Part shown: positions 50,274 to 62,264 of the stretch, one piece after another | Layout: the number at the start of each line of letters is the position of its first letter | How positions within the stretch are numbered: position 1 is the stretch's first letter | Source of the DNA: Vitis vinifera | Taxonomy: Eukaryota > Streptophyta > Magnoliopsida > Vitales > Vitaceae | DNA: 64,000 nt | Direction: 5' to 3' | NCBI RefSeq assembly: GCF_030704535.1 | Contig: NC_081823.1 | Span: 2,946,501-3,010,500 of the forward strand | Program-made: the position numbers and the translations under genes | The notes under the pieces: generated by a model | Seen by the model: only the letters and a program-made list of their open reading frames with translations | Databases searched by the model: none | Told to the model about the DNA's origin: nothing

Positions 50274-52742
50274 ATGGATTAGGAATAGAAAGACAAGGCA
50301 TTTGAACAAAAATATTAGGAAAGCTCAGAGAAAGGGAACCTATGAGACCTTTATTACCATTACTCATTAGTGCTTCCAAATAAAGAACCGAGTTACCAGA
50401 AAGAGGAGATGCTAAAGAGATGTTCGATGGAGGAGTACTAGTAGGAGTAGGGGTGGATAAATGGGGCGAGAACCAGGACTCTATGAATGAGAAAGGCAGA
50501 GAGGGATTGGATGTGGCAAATGGAAAGATGGATTCAACAAACTTGACATGACAAGATGTGTAGGTTTTATAAGTGGTGGGATCAAGACAAATATAGGCAC
50601 TTTGAAAGAGTGAGTAGCCAATCAATACACATGCATGGTTTGGACTTGAACTCAAGTTTATGAGAATTATAAGGACATAACCATGGATAACACAAGCAAC
50701 CAAAGACTCGAAGTTTTGCTAGATTTGGCGATTAACTAAAAAGTTTTTGGTAAGAAGAAAGAAACCTAATATTATGTTTTGGTAATCAATTGATCAAATA
50801 GATAGTAGTGGCAAAGGCTTCGAGCCAAAATGATAAGAACATAGAATCATGATGCAATAAAGTGAGGGTTGTCTCAACTATATGATGATGATGACGCTCT
50901 GAGTATCCATTGCGTTCAGGAGTATGGGGGGAATGGTGAGGCAGGAGACACCATGATGAGCCAAAAAATAAAAATTTGAGAGCAAGATATTCCCCACCAT
51001 TGTCTGTGTATAGTTGTATCATTTGTTTGTTATAAAAATTTTCCACAAGCACTTTGAAACGAATAAAAATATCTAAAACATCAGACTTTTTTTTTCATGG
51101 GATAAAACCAAATATATTTTGTAAAATGGTCAATGAAAATAATATTTATTACCATTGAAGGATTCCACAGGAGAGCACCATACATCAGAATAAAGAAGTT
51201 GAAGAGGAGAGGTGCCAATGAGCGATGATGCAGAAAAAGGAAGCTTATGGCTTTCATTACTGTGACAAGAGTTGCAAGAAAAGTTCCTAATACTAGTGGA
51301 AGATAAGTGAATGCACTAAGATGACACGAGGGGACTAAGAACTTTGGCAAAAGGATGATCGGGACGGTGATGCCAATCAGAAGTAGATGCTTTAATAGAA
51401 GCAAAGGCAAGTAATGGTTTGGATTTCTCATGGACGGTCAGCCACTCGTAGACTCCATCCTTAGAATTATCTGTCAAAAGCGTTGCTCCCATTCGAAGAT
51501 CTTTCATAAGAAAAGAGCGAGGTAAGAACTCAATAGAAATATTGTTAGTTAAGCAAAAGTGAGAAACAGAAATTAGGTTGCGTCTCATAAAGGGCACACA
51601 AAGAACATCATGTAAAAAAATGAGTAAGGGGAGGATTGAAGAGTAGAAGAACCCATGTGAGTGATGGGGAAACTAGTGCCATCACCAATCATGATATCAT
51701 TATAAACAGTGGAATCAGAGTAAAGAAGGAGAATCTATATGTCACTTGTCACATGATGAGAGGCGTCAAAATCCAACAACCAATCAATGGAAGAAGGAGC
51801 AGTCGAGGAGGCAAAATGAGCCTGGGGAGTTGTCGACCGAGTGGATAGGGACGGATAAGCAGCCTAGGGTATATGCTTATAGGTAGAACATCATTTGGCA
51901 AAGTGGCCTTCAATACCACAAAGCTGACAAAAACCTCGGAAAGGTTTGGGAGGTGGGCGAGGTTGGTGAGAACTAGCAGGAAGGTGAGGGTTATTGGAAG
52001 AAGAGTTACGACGATAAGAATTGGCCTTATAATTATGATGTGGAGAAGAGTTGGGATTCTTAGTGGTCAAATAAATAAAAGTTGGAGTTAATAATTTCTT
52101 GCCCTGGTCTTGTTTCAATTGGGCTTCATGGGTGATAAGCTTCTCATGAAGTTCATCGAAGGAAATAAGGGTCTCTCTAGCTTTGACTGCAAAAGCAAGA
52201 GAAGAATATTTTGTCACCAAGACCACGAAGAATTTTGAGAGTGAGATCGTCAATATCATAGGCAACATTCATGAGGAGAAGCTCATCATTGCACGTTTTA
52301 ATGAGTTGCATATACTCCATAATAGTTGTCTCACCCTCGTGCAGATTGTCTAGGATTCCCTTGAGAGACATGATACGACATATGGCTTTGCATAAGTGTT
52401 GAAGAGAGTGGTCCAAGGAGCATGAGATGTTGTGGCAGTGGTAATGAAGGGAATGAGAGTGGGCATGATCGAACCGATGATGGCGTTGAGAATAAGCTGG
52501 TCTTGGTGCACCCAAAGAGAATACGAGGGATTGGGAGTCAGGTCGTTTGTTGTGGTGAGGGTCGGGGGTGGACAAGAACTAGCGCTGTCAACAAATCTGC
52601 AGACAAGGTCGTAGCCAATAATAAGGGTAGTAAACTGCAGGCGCCATGCAAAATAGTTTGTGTGAGTTAATTTAAGTGGGGCTTGAGCAGTCACATTGAT
52701 GGTAATGAGATGTGGCACATAGTCAGGGGCCAGAATAATCAC
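50274..52742 (-). pseudogene. Outer copia gag-pol relic (5' part)
   Basis: Gag (about 52742-52200: THTNYFAWRLQFTTLIIGYD, YMQLIKTCNDELLL), zinc knuckle CQLCGIEGHFAK (near 51895-51930), a protease site altered from DSG to DFD (near 51760), integrase zinc ligands (WHHRPDH near 51350, CNSCHSNESH near 51260), integrase core YTDNGGEY (near 51030) and PERNGYSER (near 50920), and the C-terminal copia segment CVLIGYS (near 50620). Stops and frameshifts throughout. Confidence 0.8.
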
Positions 52743-52842
52743 AAGTGAGGTAGGAGACGAGACGGGGGAGTCGTGAGTAGCAGAGAAGACAATGGGAAAA
52801 AGGTGGGTCGAGGGCTCTAAGAGTAGAGAGAATCTAATACCA

Positions 52843-53110
52843 TATAAGATATTGTTTTTGATCGATCAACTCAACTTATCTGTTTATTGAGTTCAATAAT
52901 ATATATAGGTGTTTTACAAATTCAAAATAAATGTACATCTCGGAACTGATACAAGTAGTTTACCTATATATGTACATGCTAATTCAAAAATAAAACAAAT
53001 TCAAATACAAATAAACTTGCTATCCAAAAATGTAGTGAAATAATAGATATACAAAATATATATACTAATATTATCCCAATATTTTAGGCAAATCAGTAGA
53101 CGTCTCAATA
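52843..53110 (-). repeat. 5' LTR of outer copia element
   Basis: Inner boundary set by the primer-binding site. Outer boundary set by the TCTTC target duplication, giving ends TATTGAGACG and AATATCTTATA. The lack of classic TG...CA leaves the outer boundary uncertain by a few bases. Confidence 0.6.
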
Positions 53111-53115
53111 TCTTC

Positions 53116-54409
53116 CTTACCTGCCAATTTGCAATGAACCCATTACATAATTTTAATTGATTTCCAAAGAGAGAATGCGCAGGCCACAATATCTAGAATC
53201 ACAATTTCAAGAACTACAAAAAAAGAAAAACATATATAGAACTGATAGCTAATGTGATCAGTCATAATTATTTGAAGTGTTGCCCAATCAAGTAATATAT
53301 CTTGTTCTAAACAATTATAATAGCAGCTAGCATTTCTCTTTTACATGCATGCTGAAAGACCAAGATTTTTAGGTGTACGTAGAGCCTCATTTATATAAGC
53401 TATGGGTCTGCTTTCTTGTAACAAAATTGCTTCTTTCCCATTCCTTGGATATATCACACTATGTTACAAAGCTTTTTTGGAAGCTTTGCATAGGCAACAT
53501 AGGAGTGGTACCCACGATGCTTTTAAGTTGCTCAAAGGCGTCTTCAAGTGATTTGGTTCATTAGGAATTAGTCATTACCTTTATTCAACAAAAAGATGAA
53601 TGGTTGACTAATCTTGTCATAATCCTTAATAAGTATCCCTTGATTTGAGTGGAATTCTATGTTCATGTGCCTAGGAGGCGGTGAACCCTTAGGTTCTATA
53701 AACATAGTCGAGTATTGCTACAACAGTTGAGCTAATTCCTTAGGTTCCTTTTCTCCCTCTTCAGCTGTATTTTTTTCTACTTGTATAGAGAAAATTTGAA
53801 CCTTGATGCTTAAAATATGTGCTTTAAATCCCTATATGATATGCTAAAACTAACTTCATGAAGCCTGTAGTACTACCTCTGAACACGAATTTCCTTCCAT
53901 TGACAGTAAATTGCTTTCTTAGATTGTTAAAATTCCGCCTAATGGGTCTCAAGCTAACAATATTGGATCCTCAAAACCATATTATTGCATCCTTCCAAGG
54001 TATGAGTCTCAAATCAGCTTAATAAAAACTTCTTCCCTAGCAAGTTCCATTTCAATTGCCTGCAAACTGCATCACCAGTATTCATTATTGAATTATAGAT
54101 TGCACGGATCTACCCTCATGGATTCACACACACAGCCCTTGGCCACAGTGGGCTCTGGTTCTCTTCATGCAATGGCTGTAATTTGACTGTAAATTGGCAC
54201 ACTGAAGTTGGGATATTCTTAGAACTAGCTTTAATTTATCTAAAAACAGAAGCTACTTATGTATTCTTACAAGTTTCTATAGAAGATACGTATAACACTG
54301 ATAGCATGTACCTGAGCCCATCAGAATAACTACATATTTTAAGCTTAAAAAGCCCATCGCTGAGGGAGATAGGCTTTGATAAAGTTATTTTCAAGATTTT
54401 TCCTTTTTT

Positions 54410-54448
<39 letters not shown>

Positions 54449-54524
54449 CACACACACACACACACAACAAAGTTTTCCTGCTTTTTCACCGGCATGTTGA
54501 GCTCCACGCAAGTCCAAGGTGGAT
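53116..54524. other. Downstream flank of GH5 unit B
   Basis: No gene. From about 53636 it matches the downstream flank of unit C (57877 onward: TTGATTTGAGTGGAATTCTA and CAGCTGTATTTTTTTCTAC). The part just before the stop codon contains 3' UTR-like sequence shared by the three units (TTCTTACAAGTTTCTATAG), and a (TA)n/(CA)n run at 54417-54470. Confidence 0.6.
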
Positions 54525-56789
54525 CTAGCCGATCTGAAGAATAGGTCTTCTTGTAATATTTGTGCTGTCAACAACCTTGAACCACTGGCTCCCAGGATCA
54601 CACATATCATCTCTACCCAAGCACTTGCAAGCATCTGTGACAATGTTGCTGCTGGAGTCTACATCCAAGCAAACTGTGGTGCCATCCCCCAGCTTAGTTG
54701 ACAGGTACATCTTTGAATCTGAAATGATCTCCCAATTTGACCCAGGTTGAGTGCATATTATACTGAGTTTTGCAGGCTTCCCTAGCCCAACTGCTTGAAG
54801 GCAGAAGTATGTTCCCTTCACTATCAATATCTTTTGGGGGGTGTAGCCCCAAGCTTCTGACTCGGTGCAGGGACCTAGCTTTAATGGTTCAGACAATGAT
54901 TCCCTTAGAATGCAAAGACCAGTCGAAGGATGCAAGATTATTTTATGTGGTCTGACTCGGGATACATCTGGCCCTGCATCAAATATGAAACCACACAAAA
55001 TTTAGATATGAATAATTAAGTAAATTTGCCTTATTTGCCTTAGCAAACATACCTTGCAAAGGAGATTGGAGGGCTGAAATCCTCTGGAAGAAGTTCGAGT
55101 TCCAATTCATTAACCCATTAGTCTCTTCCAGTGTCCACAATGCCCAATCGAAGTCCAGTTCAGCCGCCAGGCCAAAGAAGCAATTTAAGTGCCTGTTGTC
55201 ATCCACCCCAAGCTCACTCACAAACATTAATGGCCACCCTTGCTGTAGCAGAACCCCTCCTCCCCTCATTATGCTGTCCACCACTCTCCCGCACACCTTG
55301 TTGGGGTTGCTGGTTTCCCCAGCCCTCCCAACCCGCGATCCATGCCAATGCATCTCCAACACTAATTTCCCTGTGAATGTCAATTCCAGCTGTTGATTGA
55401 GGAGGAAAGATAGGTCTGTACCATCACTCAAGCCAGAGATTATGACCAGAACATCTGGGTTGGCTGAGTGCACTGCTTCAGCTCCTTTCTGCATGTACCT
55501 GGTCAATTCATGAATAGCTTTATACCAAGACCAATTCCTACAAATATGGTAACTAATAGTTTGGAAATATAACAACCCCCTCCCTTACGTGTCCGTGTAG
55601 ATATTGTCCAATCCAATGGGACCCTCACCATACAATACAATGCATATAAGATTAAGAAGAACCCATGAATACATAACATTCTTCAATTTGGTCCCGCACA
55701 TTACGGAATGAATCATTACAGGAAAATAGAGATCATCACCTGTACCAGTCCTTCACATTCTGATTGGGGCATCGGAGCTCATTCCTCAAGCTCATGCCCA
55801 CCACATTAGGGACACCGCTGAACATGGTGGCAATCCGGGTGAGGCCCTTGACCCACAAGTCTGGATTGAAGTGCTGGTCGCCAAAGACGCCATTGCCATG
55901 GAAGCTGGGCTCGCTGAAGTGACTGTCTAGTATGACCATCATATTGTTGTCCGCAAGGTTAGACACCACCGCCTGCCATAATAACTTGAGATAAATACAA
56001 AACAGCGTTGGGTCTGTGCCTTTTTTACAATACCGGTGTTTTATCATTAAATAATCACAAATATTATTCTTTCCGAATACTGTAGCTGTAACAGTGAGGG
56101 CGTTTGTCCAAATTCACAAGCCACCTATTTTTAAATCAAGATAATCATGAAATCATTTGATAGTGTAAGAACCAAGGAACCATTTCAAAAGCCTCCTATT
56201 TTTACTCCATGCCCTAATCAAAATTTAAGCTCTAAATCATGGTGGGAAAGTGACTAAAAATCAAAAGAAAAGCAGGTAAGTTTTAAGCAAACAAAATAGA
56301 TTCATTCAATTTTCCTGGTTCTTAATGGATTTGAGGCTTGGAGCCCCTTTAATTGATGCCTAGAGAAAATCAAATGAACTTGACCACCTGGTAAGCGCTT
56401 GTGAGAGGAAGATCAAGCATGGAAGGGTTATTGGCCTGGAAACCAGCAAGGGATTCAAGCAAGCCAAGCCTCTGAAAGGATTGTCTAACAGTGAGGGAGG
56501 CCAGTGACTGGTCGATGGCCAAGAAAAGTGGCAAAGTGAGCCTCACACAGTTGAACCCCAAGGACGCAATCCTCTTGGAGATGAGGTCAACTGGGTGGTT
56601 GCTGAGGCCCTCCGCCACCGCTGCTTCCTGATGCGACAGCCAATTCACGCATGCCAGCTTCACCCGGGCGCCATCTTCGTCTACTATCCACCTTGAATTG
56701 GTGTGTAGTGGCAGAGCCACCACAGGCTTCAGAGGTAGAAGACATAGAATAGATAGAAAGAAGAAGAACCTCCCCATCTGGATTTGCAT
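54525..56789 (-). CDS. Secreted GH5 (cellulase-like) protein with ricin-B-like domain, tandem copy B
   Basis: Exons 56789-56388, 55972-55740, 55498-55053, 54973-54525; all phases match copy A, 509 aa, no stops. Differences include a slightly shorter signal peptide, NWLSHQ for NWPSHQ, and LAIDQ for LATDQ. Catalytic Glu residues are kept near 199 (RNEL) and 307 (SELG). The Tyr position is His (EMHWHG), as in copy A. The open frame extends 21 codons upstream, but homology with A and C supports MQIQ or MGRF as start. The TATA box of A and C is disrupted by unrelated sequence, so expression may differ. Confidence 0.88.
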
Positions 56790-56832
56790 CGACTGTTTGT
56801 TGGGTAGATGGAACATGAGACATAGTATTGTA

Positions 56833-57130
56833 TTTATTATTTGAGAATTCATTACAATATATTTTTTTTCTATTTTTAAATTTTTTTAATTAATGTAATT
56901 TTTTATTTTTATGTTTTGGGCAAATTCTTCTATTTTTAAATTCTTCTAATCAGTTATAATTTTTTATTTTTATGTTTTAGATTAATTCTAAAATTATTTC
57001 CTATTTTTATATTTTGAATAGATTTTTTTCTATTTTTATGTTGTAGGTTTATGTATATATATTAATTCTTAATCAATGAGAAAGTCAAGTCATTATTTCT
57101 TAATAATTTTCTTTCTATTTTAACATTGTT
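56833..57130. other. Foreign AT-rich segment replacing promoter of copy B
   Basis: Copies A and C continue from GTATTGTAYTTATAGGG to the CTTTCTTCCCCAC region within about 60 bp. Copy B instead carries ~290 bp of T-rich sequence (repeats of CTATTTTTAAATTCTTC and TTTTTATTTTTATGTTTT) before rejoining near 57130-57175. Confidence 0.65.
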
Positions 57131-57174
57131 TATTTTTCTTTTTTAAATTTTTTTTTTTTCTACTTTCTTCCCCA

Positions 57175-58037
57175 CGTTATGTTTTCGTAGACCAAATGCA
57201 TATATAAAGTAAAAAAATGATCATAACATTATTCAAATAGTCAGCATGTCTTTGAATTTTGCTTTGTAAAAATATTAAAAATTTAAGGATGGGGTTTTTT
57301 CTTCATATTTATTTGCATATTGTAGACTATGAATAGCCATTATAATTGGCATTGGAAACACGCAAAGTTACAGAACATGGAAGTCAAATATTTGCTTGGA
57401 ACTTTAGGGTTTGGAAAACTTGTAAGGCAGACCACATCTACTCGGTTTCCCATTGCTTTTTGTTTTTGTATCTCGGCCTTGTGTTTAATTCTTTTAAGCA
57501 AGTGAATTTTATACTTCTATACTATAATTTAAATTTAAAAAATAAGTATCTGATGATTTAAATTTTCCTTAATTACTCTTTAAATCAATATACATCTCTT
57601 TCCTTTTTATTTATTTCAACAAAATATTAAAGAATAATTTAGAAAAATACTTTTAAATTCACTTTAATTTTTCCTCATCCTTACTTGTAGTTTTTAATTA
57701 ATTTTAATTTAATTAATTAATCAATCATGATAAATATCCCTTCTTTACAGTACAGGTAAAGAGAATCTGCTCGCACTCTTCTATATGGTACCAACTTCAA
57801 CCATTTAAATATCCCTTCTTTGTTTTTTTTTTCTTGCACATGGGGTCCTTGTATAACCATGTTGGGTGAGGTCTCCCTTGATTTGAGTGGAATTCTATGT
57901 TCATGTGCTCTTGGAGGCGGTGAACCCTTAGGTTCGCTACAACAGTTGAGCTAATTCCTTGGGTTCCTTTTCTCCCTCTTCAGCTGTATTTTTTTCTACT
58001 TGTATGGAGAAAATTTGAACGTAGATGCTTAAAATAT
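57175..58037. other. Upstream flank of unit B and downstream flank of unit C
   Basis: 57175-57710 matches unit A upstream sequence but lacks ~1.2 kb (A positions 33415-34634). 57877-58037 begins the downstream flank of unit C. No gene visible. Confidence 0.6.
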
Positions 58038-58230
58038 GGATTTTTGATCCGAGTATGATAATTTTAAAAAATAATTCTTAAATTATCGTAGTGGGAAAAA
58101 TAATTCCAAATTTACGGTAGTTGAGAAAGATATTTGTTTTTTTAAGTCGTCTTTTCAAAAGACGATTTATGATCTTTTTTTTTTCACTAAGAAATTGAAA
58201 TCGTCTCTTGAAAAAATGATTTCTACCAAA

Positions 58231-58279
<49 letters not shown>

Positions 58280-59129
58280 TTAATCAAATATCGTCTCTTG
58301 AAAAGATAATTTCCACCAAAAAAAAATTAAGCAATTAAAAATCGTCTCTTCAAGAGACAATTTCCATAAAAATAAATAAATAAAATTTAAGTAATTGGAC
58401 ATGTCTTTTGAAAAGATGATTTTTCAAAAAAAAAAAATTAAGTAATTGAAATTATCTTTTGAAGAGACGATTTTTACCACAAAAAAAAAAAAGTAAAATT
58501 TAATAACGAAGACGATTAGGCATTTGAATATGGAGAATTTTACTATAAAAGATTTGGATTGACTGACACATTGTTTTTCTATCCTTAAGGGAACAAGACC
58601 AAGAAATTTAAGTGTCTTGCATGATGGAAAATTTTGCAGGCCGGGGATTTATCCTTTCTTTTAACATAATAATATTTTGCATAATGGAAAATTTTTGGAG
58701 CTTGGATTTTCTTTAACTAGGAGAGTGAGCAAGAAGGCGTCCTCATTATCATTATCATTGCTATTTTCACTTTGGTCGGAAAGAATATGGGGAGTCACAT
58801 ATATATTTTTTTTGTACAAATTGTCTCGAGACGATTTCTTACTTGATTTTATTTTATTTTATTTTTGAAATTGTTTCTTGAAGATAAAATTTCTCACTTC
58901 TTAATTTTATTTTATTTTTATTTTTTGAAAATCGTCTCTTCAAAAGACGGTTTTTCATTTCATTTATTACGATTTATTTATATTTTTTAAAATCATCTTT
59001 TGAATATACGATTTTTCACTTCCAATTTATTTCTCTTTTCTATTTGGATAAAACTAATTTATAATTATTTTTCCTATTATGGTAATTTAGGAATTAATTT
59101 TTAAAACCGTACTCTTATCAAAAAATCCC
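58038..59129. mobile_element. Non-autonomous Mutator-like element with long terminal inverted repeats
   Basis: About 1.09 kb inserted in the downstream flank of unit C (unit B lacks it at 53823). The ends are inverted repeats of roughly 65-68 bp: left GGATTTTTGATCCGAG..., right inverse GGGATTTTTTGATAAGAG.... Flanking sequence repeats approximately: TTAAAATAT (58029-58037) and TTAAAAGTAT (59130-59139), as expected for a 9-10 bp Mutator-type duplication. The interior holds repeated AATCGTCTCTTGAAAAGA motifs in both orientations and an (AT)n run at 58226-58274. No transposase. Confidence 0.75.
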
Positions 59130-59814
59130 TTAAAAGTATGTGCTTTAAATCCCTATATGATATGCTAAAACTAACTTCATGGAGCCTGTAGTACTACTAC
59201 CTCTGAACAGGAATTTCCTTCCATTGACAGTAAATTGCTTTCTTAGATTGTTAAAATTCCGCCTAATGGGTCTCAATTCAGCTAACAATATTGGATCCCC
59301 AAAACCATATTGCATCCTTCCAAGGTATGAGTCTCAAATCGGCTTAATAAAAACTTCTTCCCTAGCAAGTTCCATTTCAATTGCCTGCAAACTGCATCAC
59401 CAGTGTTCATTATTGAATTATAGATTGCACGGATCTACCCTCACGGATCCACACACACAGCCCTTGGCCACAATGGGCTCTGGTTCTCTTCATGCAATGG
59501 CTGTAATTTGACTGTAAATTGGCACACTGAAGTTGGGATATTCTTAGAACTAGCTTTAATTTATTTAAAAACAGAAGCTACTTATGTATTCTTACAAGTT
59601 TCTATAGAAGATACATATAACACTGATAGCATGTACCTGAGCCCATCAGAATAAACTACATATTTTAAGCTTAAAATGCCCATCGCTGAGGGAGATGAGG
59701 CTTTGATAAAGTTATTTTTAAGATTTTCCCTTGCTACACACATATACATATACATATACATATACACACAACAAAGCTTGCAAGAATAGGTCTTCTAGCA
59801 AGTCCAAGGTGGAT

Positions 59815-62207
59815 CTAGCTGGTCTGAAGAATAGGTCTTCTTGAAATATTTGTGCTGTCAACAACCTTGAACCACTGGCTCCCAGGATCACACGTATCAT
59901 CTCTACCCAAGCACTTGCAGGCATCTGTGACAATGGTGCTGCTGGAGTCTACATCCAAGCAAACCGTGGTGCTATCCCCCAGCTTAGTTGACAGGTACAT
60001 CTTTGAATCTGAAATGATATCCCAATTTGACCCAGGTTTAGTGCATATTATACTGAGTTTTGCAGGCTTCCCTAGCTCAACTGCTTGAAGGCAGAAGTAT
60101 GACCCCTTCACTATCAACAACTTTTGGGGGGTGTAGCCCCAGGCGTCTGACTTAGTGCAGGGACCTAGCTTTAATGGTTCAGTCCATGACTCCCACAGAA
60201 TGCAAAGACCAGTCGGAGGATGGAGGATTATTTTATGTGGTCTGACTCGGGATACATCTGGCCCTGCATCTCACATGAAAGCACAAAAAAATTAGATATG
60301 AATAATTAAGTAAATTTGCCTTATTTGTCTTAGCAACCATACCTTGCAAAGGAGATTGGAGGGCTGAAATCCTCTGGAAGACGCTTGAGTTCCAATTCAT
60401 TAACCCATTAGTCTCTTCCACTGTCCATAATGCCCAATCGAAGTCCAGTTCAGCTGCCAGGCCAAAGAAGCAATTTAAGTTCCTGTTGTCATCCACCCCA
60501 AGCTCACTCACAAACATTAATGGCCACCCTTGCTGTAGCAGAACCCCCCCTCTCCTCATTATGCTGTCCACCACTCTCCCGCACACCTTGTTGGGGTTGC
60601 TGGTTTCCCCAGCCCTCCCAGCCCGCAATCCATCCCAATGCATCTCCAACACTAATTTCCCTGTGAATGTCAATTCCAGCTGTTGATTGAGGAGGAAAGA
60701 TAGGTCTGTACCATCACTCAAGCCAGAGATTATGACCAGAACATCTGGGTTGGCTGAGTGCACTGCTTCAGCTCCTTTCTGCATGTACCTGGTCCATTCA
60801 TGAATAGCTTTATAACAAGACCAATTCCTACAAATACGATAATTAATAGTATGAAATTATAACAAACCCCTCCCTTCCTTGTCAATATAGATATTGTCAA
60901 TTGGGAAACTTTACAATGCATTTATAAGGTTAAGAAACTTTACAATGCATTTATAAGGTTAAGAAGAGCCCATAAATATATAGTATCAGGGGTTTTTGCC
61001 AATTTGATCCACAATCCGTAGAGACACGATAAGGATTTTGTGTCTGGATAGGGTGATTGTAATATCATAGGCCAAAAGTTCTTAACACTATATATGACAC
61101 GTTTTAAAGCCATCCATCGAGTCTAAAGAAAACAATATCTACAAGATTGGGCTCACCTGTACCAGTCCTTCACATTCTGTTTGGGGCATCGGAGCTCATT
61201 CCTCAAGCTCATGCCCACCACGTTAGGCACACCACTGAACACGGTGGCCATCCGGGTAAGGCCCTTGACCCACAAGTCTGGGTTGAAGTACTGGTCGCCA
61301 AAGATGTCGTTGCTATGGAAGCTGGGCTTACTGAAGTGACTGTCTAGTATGATCATCATATTGTTGTCCGCAATGTTAGACACCACCGCCTGCCATAACA
61401 ACCTATTAGATTAATACAAACCAGGAGTAGGGTCTGAGCCTTTTTGATATTTCCGGTGTTTTATCATTAAATTATCCGAAATCTTATCCTTTCTGAATAC
61501 TGTAGCTGTAACAGTGAAGGCGTTTGACCAAATTCACAAGCCACCTTTTTTAAAATCAAGATAATCATGAACCATGTGATAGCGTAAGAACCAAGGAACC
61601 ATGTGATAGCTTAAGAACCAAGGAACCATGCCCTAATCAAAATTTAATCTCTAAATCATGGTGGGAAAGTGATTAAAAACCAAAAGAAAAGCAGATCAGT
61701 TTTAGGCAAACAAAATAGATTCATTCAATTTTCCTGATACTTAATGGATTTGAGGCTTGGAGCCCCTTCAACTGATGCCTAGACAGAATCAAATGAACTA
61801 CCCACCTGGTAAGCGCTTGTGAGAGGAAGATCAAGCATGGAAGGGTTATTGGCTTGGAATCCAGCAAGGGATTCAAGCAAGCCAAGCCTCTGAAAGGACT
61901 GTCTAACAGTGAGGGAGGCCAGTGACTGGTCGGTGGCCAAGAAAAGTGGCAGAGCGAGCCTCACACAGTTGAACCCCAAGGACGCAATCCTCTTGGAGAT
62001 GAGGTCAACTGGGTGGTTGCTGAGACCCTCAGCCACCGGTGCTTCCCGATGAGACGGCCAATTCACGCATGCCAGCTTCACCCGGGCGCCATCTTCGTCT
62101 ACTATCCACCTTGAAGTGGTGTGTAGTGGCAGAGCCACCACAGGCTTCAGAGGTAGAAGACATAAAATAGATAGAAGGAAGAAGAAGGAAAAGAAGAACC
62201 TCCCCAT
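59815..62207 (-). CDS. Secreted GH5 (cellulase-like) protein with ricin-B-like domain, tandem copy C
   Basis: Exons 62207-61806, 61389-61157, 60788-60343, 60263-59815; phases agree, 509 aa, no stops. It starts at MGRFFF, since the upstream Met of A and B is changed. It is the most diverged of the three (NWPSHREAPVAEG, VRLALP, HFSKPSFHSND, EMHWDG). The catalytic Glu residues (RNEL, SELG) remain, while the Tyr position is Asp here. The C-terminal ricin-B-like module is intact with Cys pairs and QWF. A TATA-like TATAAGTA lies about 50 bp upstream of the start codon. Confidence 0.88.
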
Positions 62208-62264
62208 CTGGGACTTGTGTTGACTGCTAGTTGGGTAGATGGAATATGAGACATGGTATTGTAC

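Larger units (their letters stand above)
45129..53115 (-). mobile_element. Outer Ty1/copia retrotransposon, 3'-truncated and interrupted
   Basis: Element 45134-53110, flanked by TCTTC (45129-45133 and 53111-53115). Its 5' LTR is about 52843-53110, followed by a degenerate primer-binding site (TGGTATTAGATT, minus strand, 52842-52831). The gag-pol relic runs from 52742 to 50274, is interrupted by a second copia element (45485-50268), and resumes at 45479-45158, where it stops early in reverse transcriptase (NGTWDLVPR). The 3' LTR is reduced to ~19 bp (45134-45152) matching the end of the 5' LTR. Confidence 0.75.
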
